Shown: piece by piece, positions 15,397-23,966 of the stretch
How the letters are laid out: each line of letters opens with the position of its first letter
How positions within the stretch are numbered: position 1 is the first letter of the stretch
Source: Yoonia rosea
Lineage (GTDB): Bacteria; Pseudomonadota; Alphaproteobacteria; Rhodobacterales; Rhodobacteraceae
NCBI RefSeq assembly: GCF_900156505.1
Contig: NZ_FTPR01000001.1
Span: 1,798,001-1,862,000, forward strand
Direction: 5' to 3'
DNA: 64,000 nucleotides
Notes under the pieces: model-generated
Databases searched by the model: none
Told to the model about the DNA's origin: nothing
The model's input: the letters and a program-made list of their open reading frames with translations, nothing else
Position numbers and translations under genes: made by a program

Positions 15397-17604
15397 ATGG
15401 CCTACGCCCAGACCGATAAACGCGAGATAGAACAATTCCTCGCCAATCCCGCCCCCGACGTCAAAACCCGCGAAAAGCTGGAAGGCGGCAAGCAATTCGT
15501 GCTGAAAACCGAGTTTGAACCGGCTGGCGACCAGCCCACCGCGATCAAGGAACTCTCCGAGGGGATCATGAACGGTGAACGCGATCAGGTGCTTTTGGGC
15601 GCAACGGGTACCGGCAAAACCTTCACCATGGCCAAAATGATTGAAGAGACCCAACGCCCCGCGATCATCCTTGCGCCCAACAAAACTCTCGCAGCGCAGC
15701 TTTATGGTGAATTCAAAGGCTTCTTTCCTGATAACGCCGTCGAGTATTTCGTGTCCTACTACGACTACTACCAGCCCGAGGCTTATGTCGCCCGCTCGGA
15801 CACCTATATCGAGAAAGAAAGCCAGATCAACGAACAGATCGACCGGATGCGCCACTCGGCCACCCGCGCGCTGCTGGAACGCGACGATGTGATCATCGTG
15901 GCCTCTGTGTCGTGCATCTACGGTATCGGGTCGGTCGAAACCTATGGGGCCATGACGCAGGATATCCACGCGGGCAACGATTATGACCAGCGCCAGATCA
16001 TCGCCGACCTGATCGCCCAGCAATACCGCCGCAACGATGCCGCCTTCCAGCGCGGCACCTTCCGCGTGCGCGGCGACAGCCTCGAAATTTGGCCTGCCCA
16101 CTTGGATGACCGTGCATGGAAACTCTCGTTCTTTGGCGAAGAGCTGGAATCCATCACCGAATTCGACCCGCTGACGGGCGAGAAAACGGGCAGCTTCGAC
16201 AAGGTGCGCATCTACGCCAATTCGCACTATGTGACGCCAAAGCCCACAATGCAGCAGGCCATCATCGGGATCAAAAAAGAGCTGCGCATGCGGCTCGACC
16301 AACTGGTTGCTGACGGCAAACTGCTCGAGGCGCAGCGGCTGGAACAGCGCACAAACTTTGATCTGGAGATGCTCGAGGCGACAGGCGTTTGCAACGGCAT
16401 CGAGAACTATTCGCGCTACCTGACAGGCCGTGCACCGGGTGAGCCGCCCCCAACGCTGTTCGAATTCATCCCCGACAACGCCATCGTCTTTGCCGACGAA
16501 AGCCACGTCTCGGTCCCGCAGATCGGCGGCATGTACAAGGGTGACTACCGGCGCAAATTCACGCTGGCCGAACATGGTTTCCGCCTGCCCTCCTGCATGG
16601 ATAACCGGCCCCTGAAATTCGAGGAATGGGACGCCATGCGCCCGCAATCGGTCTTCGTCTCGGCCACGCCCGCCGCGTGGGAGCTGGAACAGACCGGCGG
16701 TGTCTTCACCGAGCAGATCATCCGCCCCACAGGCCTGATTGATCCACAGATCGAAATTCGCCCCGTGGATATGCAGGTTGACGACCTGCTGGACGAGGTC
16801 CGCAAAGTCGCCGCAGACGGCTACCGCACGCTGGTCACAACCCTGACCAAACGCATGGCCGAGGACCTGACCGAATACATGCACGAACAGGGCATCCGTG
16901 TGCGCTATATGCACTCGGATATCGACACGATCGAACGGATCGAAATCCTGCGCGACCTGCGGCTTGGGGCCTTTGACGTGCTGATCGGGATCAACCTGCT
17001 GCGCGAGGGGCTCGATATCCCTGAATGTGGGCTGGTGGCGATCCTGGATGCGGATAAAGAAGGCTTCCTGCGCTCGGAAACATCCCTTGTCCAGACCATC
17101 GGCCGCGCCGCGCGCAACGCCGAGGGCCGTGTGATCATGTACGCCGACCGGATCACCGGTTCGATGGAACGCGCGATGAAGGAAACCGAACGCCGCCGCG
17201 CCAAACAACTCGCCTATAACGAAGAGCATGGCATCACCCCGATGACGGTCAAAAAGAACGTCGAGGATATTCTGGCGGGCCTCTACAAAGGCGACGTCGA
17301 CATGAACCGCGTCACCGCCAAGGTCGACAAACCGATGGCGGGTGCGAATTTGCAGGCCGTGCTTGACGGTCTGCGGACCGACATGCGCAAAGCCGCCGAA
17401 AACCTCGAATTCGAAGAGGCCGCGCGCCTGCGGGACGAAGTGAAACGGCTGGAAACCGTCGAACTCACGATCTCGGACGACCCACTGGCACGGCAACAGG
17501 CCGTGGATAAAGCCGTCGACGACGCGCAGAAGGCGTCAGGTCGGAGTACTGGCGGGCGTGGTGGGATGCGTGGCGGGAAAAGCAGGTATGGGGGGAAGCG
17601 GTGA
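15397..17604 (+). CDS. uvrB: excinuclease ABC subunit B
   Basis: A 735-residue UvrB, the DNA-damage verification helicase of nucleotide excision repair, which loads with UvrA and hands DNA to UvrC. The Walker A motif is LGATGTGKT, the beta-hairpin is in [13 protein letters not shown], helicase motifs V/VI follow in [22 protein letters not shown] and QTIGRAARN, and a UVR domain is at the C-terminus (about residues 650-690). The tail is a Gly/Arg/Lys-rich extension. The TGA overlaps the GTG of an AT-rich HNH-like gene. Confidence 0.97.
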   Translation: MAYAQTDKREIEQFLANPAPDVKTREKLEGGKQFVLKTEFEPAGDQPTAIKELSEGIMNGERDQVLLGATGTGKTFTMAKMIEETQRPAIILAPNKTLAAQLYGEFKGFFPDNAVEYFVSYYDYYQPEAYVARSDTYIEKESQINEQIDRMRHSATRALLERDDVIIVASVSCIYGIGSVETYGAMTQDIHAGNDYDQRQIIADLIAQQYRRNDAAFQRGTFRVRGDSLEIWPAHLDDRAWKLSFFGEELESITEFDPLTGEKTGSFDKVRIYANSHYVTPKPTMQQAIIGIKKELRMRLDQLVADGKLLEAQRLEQRTNFDLEMLEATGVCNGIENYSRYLTGRAPGEPPPTLFEFIPDNAIVFADESHVSVPQIGGMYKGDYRRKFTLAEHGFRLPSCMDNRPLKFEEWDAMRPQSVFVSATPAAWELEQTGGVFTEQIIRPTGLIDPQIEIRPVDMQVDDLLDEVRKVAADGYRTLVTTLTKRMAEDLTEYMHEQGIRVRYMHSDIDTIERIEILRDLRLGAFDVLIGINLLREGLDIPECGLVAILDADKEGFLRSETSLVQTIGRAARNAEGRVIMYADRITGSMERAMKETERRRAKQLAYNEEHGITPMTVKKNVEDILAGLYKGDVDMNRVTAKVDKPMAGANLQAVLDGLRTDMRKAAENLEFEEAARLRDEVKRLETVELTISDDPLARQQAVDKAVDDAQKASGRSTGGRGGMRGGKSRYGGKR

Positions 17605-18383
17605 AAAAGTGCCTATTCTGCTGCGCCAATTTGGTTTCTGCCTCAAACCATCCGCAAAGAGGAACTAGAGAGCACATATTCCCGAAATGGCTTCTAGAAG
17701 ATAAAGACGCCAAAAAACATCCAATTTCGTTCTCTCATTTAGAGATGGCACGCGAGGATGGAAATTCACTTCAATTGACGCCACCTGAACCCCACCGGAG
17801 GCTAGCCCTAAATTCATTTTTGTTGGGGAATGTTTGCGCGAGTTGCAATAATGGATGGATGTCAACTCTTGAGAACGACGTAAAGAATGATCTCATAGTT
17901 TTGTCTCGAGGTTCTAGCACAACGATAAGAGATCGTGAAAAGCTGGCTATTTGGTGTGTAAAGACAGCATTCACATTGTCAGAGTATCTACAACCGAATG
18001 TGGGCGCGCTACCGAAAGAAATAGGTGGAAATCTTCACAGGGTTCGCGATCATCTTCCGACGGATACGGCAGTATTTTACGTTCCGTCCACAAATAAGCA
18101 GTTTTGGTTTTCGATACCTTCCACCCACCAAATAATAGCCGGTGATCAAACATCTGCCAAAAAACTATGGAGCAGGTCGTCTAAAATTGTCTTTCAAGTT
18201 GGAAAAGCAATCTTCCAAGTGGTGCACGCGCCGGACGCCAGAGAGATAAGTTACAATCTAAAGGACTGTGTTCTTTTAGGAGCAAGTTTGAAGATAAGAC
18301 CGCAGTTAGGTTCATCTGTCCGAGACACTGGTATCAAAGATGATCTTTTCGTTTTCATGATGTCAAATTCGTTGCTGGCTTGA
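17601..18383 (+). CDS. HNH endonuclease-like zinc protein, AT-rich and probably acquired
   Basis: A 260-residue protein with an N-terminal CLFC zinc pair, a [11 protein letters not shown] segment supplying the conserved His of an HNH/beta-beta-alpha-metal fold, and a second CASCNNGWM zinc pair near residue 80. The rest is unrecognised. This arrangement is typical of stand-alone HNH-like proteins that are often annotated as endonucleases; activity is not proven. Base use is clearly AT-richer than the flanks, with many AGA, ATA and TTA codons. The GTG start overlaps the uvrB stop by four bases. A palindrome-rich spacer follows. Confidence 0.65.
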   Translation: MKKCLFCCANLVSASNHPQRGTREHIFPKWLLEDKDAKKHPISFSHLEMAREDGNSLQLTPPEPHRRLALNSFLLGNVCASCNNGWMSTLENDVKNDLIVLSRGSSTTIRDREKLAIWCVKTAFTLSEYLQPNVGALPKEIGGNLHRVRDHLPTDTAVFYVPSTNKQFWFSIPSTHQIIAGDQTSAKKLWSRSSKIVFQVGKAIFQVVHAPDAREISYNLKDCVLLGASLKIRPQLGSSVRDTGIKDDLFVFMMSNSLLA

Positions 18384-18397
18384 GGCGCGACGAAGCC

Positions 18398-18450
18398 GTA
18401 GAGTGGGTGAAACCCACGCGCCGCTACATCGGTGGGTTTCACCCACCCTA
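18398..18450. repeat. palindromic GTGGGT repeat, copy 1 (double hairpin)
   Basis: Two small hairpins, GTGGGT-GAA-ACCCAC (18403-18417) and GGTGGGT-TTC-ACCCACC (18431-18447), are mutually complementary and flanked by GTAG and CTAC, so they can also fold as one long stem. Related palindromes occur at 40533-40549 and 53156-53181. Confidence 0.7.
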
Positions 18451-18762
18451 CCCCCATGCAGTCCCGGACTTGATCTGGGACTTCAAGGCACCCAAAACCC
18501 CGCCCGGCATCGCCGGGCAGCGGCCGACCTCCCCCCGGAGGCCGCTTTTGCAACGTCGCAATCTGCATCCCCCTCAGACGTGCTGCGACCACACACCGCC
18601 AAACACCCCTCCGAAGCGTCCACCAGGTCGGCCGCTGCCCTATGTTGTGCAACCCCACAAACACGCAGCCCCTGACCTGATCAGGGACCTCAACGCCTGC
18701 CCCCACCGCGCGTTGCGTCGCCGCGGCCTTGCCCACCGCCGCGCGCCGCCTACATTTCCCTC
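18451..18762. repeat. repeat-rich intergenic spacer
   Basis: No convincing gene is seen in these 312 bases. They hold several dyads: a GTCCC...GGGAC element with GATC centre (18461-18481), a perfect GCCCGGC-ATC-GCCGGGC hairpin (18502-18518), and CCCTGA-CCTGA-TCAGGG (18670-18686), a relative of the first. The density suggests a landing place for REP-like elements at the edge of the acquired HNH-like gene. Confidence 0.5.
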
Positions 18763-19191
18763 ATGCGCACCGCTCTCGCCTTCCTCCTCCTCGCTTCCCC
18801 CGCCGCCGCGTGGGAGTTTTCGGCCTCCCCGATCTGCACCCTGACGGACACGCAAGCGGCAGGTGAAATCACCGTCACCTACGACCCTGCAATCACGGAA
18901 TATGCCGTCACCGTGACCCTGCCCCAAGGGCGCTGGGCCGGTGATCCGGTCTTTGGCATGGCCTTTGCCAATGACCGTCCGATCAGCATCCAGACTGACC
19001 GCCATAGCGTCAGCCCCGATGGCCGCAGCATCACCGTGAAAGACCGTGGGTTTGGCAATGTTCTGGACGGGTTAGAGTTTAACGCCCGCGCCTACGCCAT
19101 ACTGGGTGACACGACCGTCGGCTTTGATCTGGACGGGATTGGCCCCGCCATGACCGCCTTTCGCAACTGCCCCGCCGCCAACCTTGCCTAA
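18763..19191 (+). CDS. small secreted protein of unknown function
   Basis: A 142-residue protein. The first 16 residues (MRTALAFLLLASPAAA) are a clear signal peptide with an AAA-W cleavage site. The mature part looks all-beta and has two cysteines, near each end (ICTL and FRNCP), which could form a disulfide. No known domain is recognised. The stop overlaps the ATG of the next gene (TAATG), so the two are co-translated. Confidence 0.65.
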   Translation: MRTALAFLLLASPAAAWEFSASPICTLTDTQAAGEITVTYDPAITEYAVTVTLPQGRWAGDPVFGMAFANDRPISIQTDRHSVSPDGRSITVKDRGFGNVLDGLEFNARAYAILGDTTVGFDLDGIGPAMTAFRNCPAANLA

Positions 19192-19655
19192 TGACCGACC
19201 CGATCAACCCGACCGACGATAGCGCCCGCGCACTGGCCCAAAACCTGTTGCAAAACACCCGCTTCGCCGCCCTCGCCGTCACCCATCCCGACAGCGGCGC
19301 ACCCTATGTCGCCCGCACGGCGATGCTCTGGCACGAAGGCGCGCTTCTGACGCTGGTCTCGACGCTGTCACTGCATACAAAGGCGCTTGCCAAGAACCCC
19401 GCCTGTGCTGCGCTGATCGGTGAGCCGGGCGCGAAAGGTGATCCGCTTACACATTCGCGCATGACATTGATGTGCACGGCCCACGAGGTTGATAAATCCG
19501 CCTTTAAGGCGACGTGGCTGGCGGCCATTCCCAAAGCGAAACTATACTATGATTTCAGCGACTTCAGGCTGTATGCACTGGCGGTCTCCGAGGCGCATCT
19601 CAACGGCGGTTTCGGCAAGGCGTTCACCCTAGGCGCGGGCGACCTGCGCGTTTAG
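19191..19655 (+). CDS. pyridoxamine 5'-phosphate oxidase-like FMN-binding protein (HugZ group)
   Basis: A 154-residue split-barrel protein of the PPOX/HugZ type. It shows the N-terminal helix ALAQNLLQNTRFAALAV, the strand pair with SGAPYVARTAM, and the conserved ending FRLYALAVSEAHLNGGFGKAFTL typical of HugZ-like heme-utilisation or flavin-binding proteins. Substrate is not known; the group includes heme-degrading and flavin-reductase-like members. It overlaps the secreted protein gene by one base and its end overlaps the convergent NYN gene by 27 bases. Confidence 0.75.
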   Translation: MTDPINPTDDSARALAQNLLQNTRFAALAVTHPDSGAPYVARTAMLWHEGALLTLVSTLSLHTKALAKNPACAALIGEPGAKGDPLTHSRMTLMCTAHEVDKSAFKATWLAAIPKAKLYYDFSDFRLYALAVSEAHLNGGFGKAFTLGAGDLRV

Positions 19656-20165
19656 TTTCCCCCGCCAGACAACAGTGCCTTCGCGCCATGTGCCATCAAG
19701 CAGAACACCCTTCTTCGCGGCATGCGGAAACTGGACCCGCCAATCGCGATATTTGTCATTGCTGACAACACGCAAACCGTGATCCGTAGCCATCGACAGG
19801 ATCGACACATCCGCAATCACCCCTCTGTTGACAACGCAAATATGCTCCTGCGGGACACCCAAAAGCGGGGCCAGTTTCGCCTCGCTATAGTAATGATCAT
19901 CAAGGACATAGCCCACACTGGCATCGAAAAACACAATCGGCGTATGGCCTGCGCGTTCAAGGCTGCGCAGCACTTGGGCCAGAATTTTGGCCGACGGTTC
20001 AGGCCCCCAATGCATTACGTTCGAGCCATCCACCAGAATGGCGTTTGGCGGCAGCGTATCTTGGGGCGCAAGAGGGACCGGTGGCGTGCGCAGCAACCGC
20101 GCCCACAGCAAAATAACAAAACCCAACAAAGCGGGCGCAAGTAAGAGAAGGTCAGAAGCTGCCAT
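19629..20165 (-). CDS. membrane-anchored NYN/Zc3h12a-like ribonuclease
   Basis: A 178-residue protein with one N-terminal membrane helix (LLLLAPALLGFVILLWARLL) and a cytoplasmic PIN-like NYN domain. Acidic metal-binding residues are visible in AILVDGSNVMHWG, VFFDASVGYVLDD, VADVSIL-type (ADVSILSMA) and VVSNDKYRDW, the order seen in Zc3h12a/regnase RNases. It probably cuts RNA near the membrane; targets are unknown. Its start is 73 bases from the tauC stop, with the tauC terminator between, so it is probably a separate unit. Confidence 0.72.
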   Translation of the reverse strand: MAASDLLLLAPALLGFVILLWARLLRTPPVPLAPQDTLPPNAILVDGSNVMHWGPEPSAKILAQVLRSLERAGHTPIVFFDASVGYVLDDHYYSEAKLAPLLGVPQEHICVVNRGVIADVSILSMATDHGLRVVSNDKYRDWRVQFPHAAKKGVLLDGTWREGTVVWRGKLNAQVARA

Positions 20166-20181
20166 AGCGTGAATGAAGTAA

Positions 20182-20206
20182 GGGCGAGGGATCTCTACCC
20201 TCGCCC
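20182..20206 (-). terminator. hairpin downstream of tauC
   Basis: A 9-bp stem GGGCGAGGG/CCCTCGCCC with a 7-base loop lies 33 bases after the tauC stop on its strand. The T-run is poor, so termination strength is uncertain. Confidence 0.6.
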
Positions 20207-20238
20207 CTGTCGTTCAGGTTGTCAATGAATTGGCAGAT

Positions 20239-21573
20239 TCAACCCTTGCCCTTCCAGGGCACCAGCCATTTTTCGGCCTGCCGCATCAACATATCAATGC
20301 TGAACCCGATGATGCCGATCAGGATAATCCCCATCAGCACGATGTCCGTGCTCTGGAATTTCGAGGCCACCATGATCATCATGCCAGCACCCTTTTCCGC
20401 CGCAACCAGTTCTGCCGCCACAACAGTGCCCCAGCAGACACCCATGGCAACGCGTGCACCAGTAAAGATTTCGGGCAACGAGTTCGGTATGATCACATAG
20501 CGCATGATCTGCCACTTCGATGCGCCCAGCGAATAGGCCGCATGGACCTTGGAAATTCGCACCCCAGACACACCAGACCGCGCCGCGATCGCCATGATCC
20601 AGAGCGCCGCAAGAAACAGCAGGATAATCTTGCCCACTTCCCCGATCCCCGCCCAGATGATCACAAGCGGGATCAATGCAAGCGGTGGCACAGGGCGCAT
20701 GAATTCGACAATCGGGTCAAACCAGCCGCGGAACCAGTTGGACAGGCCCATGGCATAGCCCAGCGGAATTCCCACAAGCGCGCCCAACAGGAAACCGACG
20801 ATCACGCGGAAAAGCGAATAGCCCAGATGTTCGGCCAATGTTGAATTGCGATAGCCCACGGTCGCGATTTCACCCAGCCTGCTCCAGACCGCTTCGGGCG
20901 ATGGCAGCCAGATGGGTTCCATCTGCATGCCGGTGGCGGGTATGATGTTCAGCGTCCCTTTGTCCGACATTGCGACGGTACCAAAACCGACCGCGACACT
21001 GCCGCCCGGCGCAATTGCTTGGCCATCTACGGCGGTAATAAACGTCTCTTCATCGCGGCCCATTTCGTCATTGCGGTCCACACGCAGCAATTCACTGCGA
21101 TAAACAGGGATTGCAATTGCGTCGTTCTTGGCGATGCCATCGCCCGGCGCGACCTCGGGTGCGGCCACGTCTTCACCTGTAGGGTGCACAACAACGCTGA
21201 CCGTGGCTGTGTCGCTGTCCCCTGCAGGCGTCGTGATCGTATATTCAAACGATCCATCCCCCTGAAACGGGCCCGGTGCATGCATGAACCCGGGCAAGAG
21301 CTTCGAGCCGGTAAAGGCGCCCCACAAGATAAAGATCAGCACGATCGAAACAACAGAAGCGACCGTGTTTGACGTGACCGCGCTTTCATCCCCGAAGGTG
21401 ACAGTCTTGAGCGAGCTGTAGTCATGTTTGGGCGTCAGCAACCGCTTTACGCCGTTCCAGATCACCATCATCAACAGAATGATCAGGACATAACCGATGA
21501 TATAGGGTGCAGCAGCAAAGAGCGTTGTCAGAACCGCCCAGAATTCGCCCCAGAGGTTTCCTAGCAATTCCAT
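20239..21573 (-). CDS. tauC: taurine ABC transporter permease with large N-terminal extension
   Basis: A 444-residue inner membrane permease for taurine uptake. The C-terminal ~200 residues are a standard TauC/SsuC core: LPSPEAVWSRLGEI, then six helices and the ATPase-docking loop AAYSLGASKWQIMRYVIIP. Canonical TauC proteins are around 270 residues. Here an extra N-terminal part of about 200 residues has two membrane helices (about 12-42 and 66-92) and a beta-rich periplasmic segment with YTITTPAGDSDTATVSVVV, like VCBS/cadherin-type strands. It may touch TauA or hold substrate. The gene overlaps tauB (TAATG). Confidence 0.87.
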   Translation of the reverse strand: MELLGNLWGEFWAVLTTLFAAAPYIIGYVLIILLMMVIWNGVKRLLTPKHDYSSLKTVTFGDESAVTSNTVASVVSIVLIFILWGAFTGSKLLPGFMHAPGPFQGDGSFEYTITTPAGDSDTATVSVVVHPTGEDVAAPEVAPGDGIAKNDAIAIPVYRSELLRVDRNDEMGRDEETFITAVDGQAIAPGGSVAVGFGTVAMSDKGTLNIIPATGMQMEPIWLPSPEAVWSRLGEIATVGYRNSTLAEHLGYSLFRVIVGFLLGALVGIPLGYAMGLSNWFRGWFDPIVEFMRPVPPLALIPLVIIWAGIGEVGKIILLFLAALWIMAIAARSGVSGVRISKVHAAYSLGASKWQIMRYVIIPNSLPEIFTGARVAMGVCWGTVVAAELVAAEKGAGMMIMVASKFQSTDIVLMGIILIGIIGFSIDMLMRQAEKWLVPWKGKG

Positions 21574-22376
21574 TATGCGTCCTCCGTCCGACCCATGATT
21601 TCTTCTTCCATGTCCCAGATCATGCCCAGAATTTCCTCACGGGTTTCGGCGAATTTGGGATGTTTCTTGACCTCGCGTAGGTCCTGACCCACACCCATTT
21701 CGGCAAAGGGGAGACGGTATTCGGTGTGAATACGGCCCGGACGCGGCGCCATGACGATCAGGCGTTCGCCCAGCAAAAGCGCCTCTTCCACCGAGTGAGT
21801 GATCAGGATGATCGTCTTGCCGGTCTCTTTCCACAGCTTCAGAACCAGACCCTGCATCTTTTCGCGCGTCAACGCGTCAAGCGCGCCCAGCGGTTCGTCC
21901 ATCAGGATCACATCAGGTTCATTGGCAAGGCAACGCGCCAGCGCAACCCGCTGTTGCATCCCGCCTGAAAGCTCATAAACCGCCTTTTCCTTGAAATCCT
22001 GCAAGCCCACAACGTCGAGCAGATGGTCAACAATCTTCGCTTTTTCGGCCTTGGGCATCCCTTTCATTGACGGACCAAAGCCCACGTTTTCACGCACGCT
22101 CATCCACTCAAAAAGCGCGCCCTGCTGGAACACCATGCCGCGTTCGGCGGCAGGGCCGGTAACCTTGTGACCGTTCAGCGTGATTGTGCCCTCGGTCGGG
22201 GCCAGAAAACCCGCCACGATGTTGAGGAGTGTCGTCTTGCCGCAACCTGATGGTCCCAGAACCGACAGCAACTCACCCGCCTTGAGATCAAGAGAGACGT
22301 CTTTCAATGCCTGTACAGATGACCCGTTCGGTAGGTCGAACCGCATCGACAGCTTATCTATTTGTAACCCTGACAT
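21573..22376 (-). CDS. tauB: taurine ABC transporter ATP-binding protein
   Basis: A 267-residue ABC ATPase that powers taurine import. Walker A is GPSGCGKTT, the signature is YELSGGMQQRVALARCLA, Walker B is VILMDEPLGALD and the switch His is in LITHSVEEALLL. The sequence fits the TauB/SsuB/NrtD subfamily. It lies between tauA and tauC on the minus strand, overlapping tauC, with a 108-base gap containing a strong hairpin after tauA. Confidence 0.92.
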   Translation of the reverse strand: MSGLQIDKLSMRFDLPNGSSVQALKDVSLDLKAGELLSVLGPSGCGKTTLLNIVAGFLAPTEGTITLNGHKVTGPAAERGMVFQQGALFEWMSVRENVGFGPSMKGMPKAEKAKIVDHLLDVVGLQDFKEKAVYELSGGMQQRVALARCLANEPDVILMDEPLGALDALTREKMQGLVLKLWKETGKTIILITHSVEEALLLGERLIVMAPRPGRIHTEYRLPFAEMGVGQDLREVKKHPKFAETREEILGMIWDMEEEIMGRTEDA

Positions 22377-22451
22377 GGCTTATCCCGTTGTTTCCCTTGA
22401 GAAACCCTACCCGATACGCGGGCAGCGCTTGTCACGAGAAAAGACGGTCGT

Positions 22452-22476
22452 CTGGCGCGGGGACGACCCGCGCCAG
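22452..22476 (-). promoter_or_regulatory. intercistronic hairpin between tauA and tauB
   Basis: A perfect 10-bp stem, CTGGCGCGGG/CCCGCGCCAG with a 5-base loop and no T-run, lies 9 bases after the tauA stop. Such structures usually protect the binding-protein mRNA or trim read-through, giving more TauA than TauBC. Confidence 0.65.
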
Positions 22477-22484
22477 ACTCTAAC

Positions 22485-23492
22485 TTACATACCGTCCGCG
22501 GCCGTCAGCGGGCCGATATTGATCGCGCCTTCATAGCTGTCCAGCGCAGCAGGGATCGAACCGGATTCGACGAAGACGTCTGCCACACCCTTCATGAAGG
22601 AAGGTGCTGCACCGCCAAGCCATGCGCCGGAAAGCTGTGTTGACACGTCGGGGAAGACGAATGTCGCCATTGTTTCAGCAGTCGCGGCCTCATCCATGCC
22701 AGCGTCCTGCGCGATCACAGGCAGCATCGCCTCAACACCAGAGCCGTCGTTCCATGCGCTGTTCGCATCGGCGGTCACTTTCAGGAACTTTGCAACAAGG
22801 TCGGGGTTCTCTGCAACAAAACCGGCAGGTGCGGATGTGACGTCGAATACCAGAATGCCCAATTCTTCTTTCTCGGCACCGGTCAGCAGGACGTTGCCGT
22901 GCTCTTTCATGCGGCGCAGCGCACCGCCCCAACCGCAGGACATATCAACCTGACCTTGGGCCAAAGCTGCGGCACCTTCGGCAGGCGCCATGTCAACCAC
23001 ATTCAGCGATGCAAGATCGACACCGAAGTGATCCATCTGGCGCAAGAAGCCATAGTGGGCCGCCGTGCCAAGTGGCACTGCAACAGTTTTACCCGCCAGT
23101 TCGTCCGCGCTGTCCTTGTCAATTTCCAGACCGGAGGACACGACGCAGTTGTCGTTCTCGGCATAGGACACAGCCACGTCCAGAATTTGCAGGTCCTGAC
23201 CGGCAGATGTGGCAACAACGAAAGGTGGCACACCCTGGCTGACGGAAATCTGTACGTCGCCCGATGCCATGGCCGCCGACATCGCTGTGCCGCTGTCAAA
23301 GCTGACCCAGTTTACCGTCACGCCCATCTCTTCATCGTAGGTGCCATTTACCTTGGCGTACTGGAATGGCATCGGCCATTCGAGAAAATAACCAACAGTA
23401 ATTTCACCGTGTCCGGCCGCAAAAGCCTGCGAGGCACCTGTCATCAGTGCGACACTGGCAGCAGCGCCCATAAGTGCTTTCTTCATTGTCAT
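22485..23492 (-). CDS. tauA: taurine ABC transporter periplasmic binding protein
   Basis: A 335-residue binding protein with a signal peptide (first ~25 residues ending SQAFAAG) and a type II periplasmic fold. EITVGYFLEWPMPFQYAKV and the anion-site region SFDSGTAMSAAMASGDVQISVSQG are typical of TauA/SsuA/NrtA. It captures taurine for TauBC. First gene of the leftward tauABC operon, divergent from tpa. Confidence 0.9.
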   Translation of the reverse strand: MTMKKALMGAAASVALMTGASQAFAAGHGEITVGYFLEWPMPFQYAKVNGTYDEEMGVTVNWVSFDSGTAMSAAMASGDVQISVSQGVPPFVVATSAGQDLQILDVAVSYAENDNCVVSSGLEIDKDSADELAGKTVAVPLGTAAHYGFLRQMDHFGVDLASLNVVDMAPAEGAAALAQGQVDMSCGWGGALRRMKEHGNVLLTGAEKEELGILVFDVTSAPAGFVAENPDLVAKFLKVTADANSAWNDGSGVEAMLPVIAQDAGMDEAATAETMATFVFPDVSTQLSGAWLGGAAPSFMKGVADVFVESGSIPAALDSYEGAINIGPLTAADGM

Positions 23493-23613
23493 TTCAGTCT
23501 CCCGTGTTGCGACCCTTGGCTAAGGATCGATCATTTGGCGGTTTGCCCGCCTTAAGTTAGCTGAACATGAATAGACATCTGTTCCAAGTCTCATCACCCC
23601 CAGCCGGTTTTCT

Positions 23614-23630
23614 GATGGCCATCTGCCATC
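23614..23630. promoter_or_regulatory. inverted repeat GATGGC-N5-GCCATC upstream of tauA
   Basis: A perfect 6-bp dyad lies about 120 bases before the tauA start. It could be an operator or a hairpin in the leader. The remainder of 23493-23836 shows no gene and no TauR-type repeat pair pointing to tauA that I could find. Confidence 0.35.
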
Positions 23631-23836
23631 CGTTTCGCCTCGTGCCTGATCGCGTGCTCAATTAGGCAGCAAGTCGGTTCCCAGCGAAAGAAATTCAAAG
23701 GCGCACGTCAATGATGGATTCATGCTATTTTTCACAGGCATGTTGTTTGGACTGGGGCGGATAAGGCAACTTATTGCCTGTATTTCATAATGTTAGGTAG
23801 GATTTACAGTCAGATCAGGCCAACAACATCCCTATT

Positions 23837-23869
23837 TTGGCCATAACTAAGCGTCCGAACTGGCCCTAT
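23837..23869 (+). promoter_or_regulatory. putative TauR direct-repeat site upstream of tpa
   Basis: Two direct repeats, TTGGCCATAA (23837) and CTGGCCCTAT (23860), start 23 bp apart. The second ends 98 bases before the tpa ATG. The same spacing and similar half-sites occur before xsc and next to tauR. They resemble the CTGGACYTAA repeats I recall for R. capsulatus TauR. A TATAGG element (23885-23890) downstream could be the -10 box. Confidence 0.6.
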
Positions 23870-23966
23870 TGAGATTGCACAGCCTATAGGCACACTCTGG
23901 ACATGAGAGGCAGGGACGAGTGTGGATTCGTCCCGCCCTTACCCGCATTCTTTTGGAGCATCGGAT

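Noticed and set aside
15367..17496. 709-codon open frame antisense to uvrB
   Set aside because: A mirror of the high-GC codon bias of uvrB. It has no ribosome-binding site or recognisable family, and the opposite strand is a certain gene.
23493..23836. TauR site for tauABC
   Set aside because: Near-matches such as CTAAGGATCG (23520) and TTAAGTTAGC (23552) have too many mismatches and wrong spacing, so no site is claimed.
23897..23906. CTGGACATGA as a further TauR half-site before tpa
   Set aside because: It lies downstream of the likely -10 element and its spacing (37 bp from the nearest half-site) breaks the 23-bp rule of the three accepted pairs.
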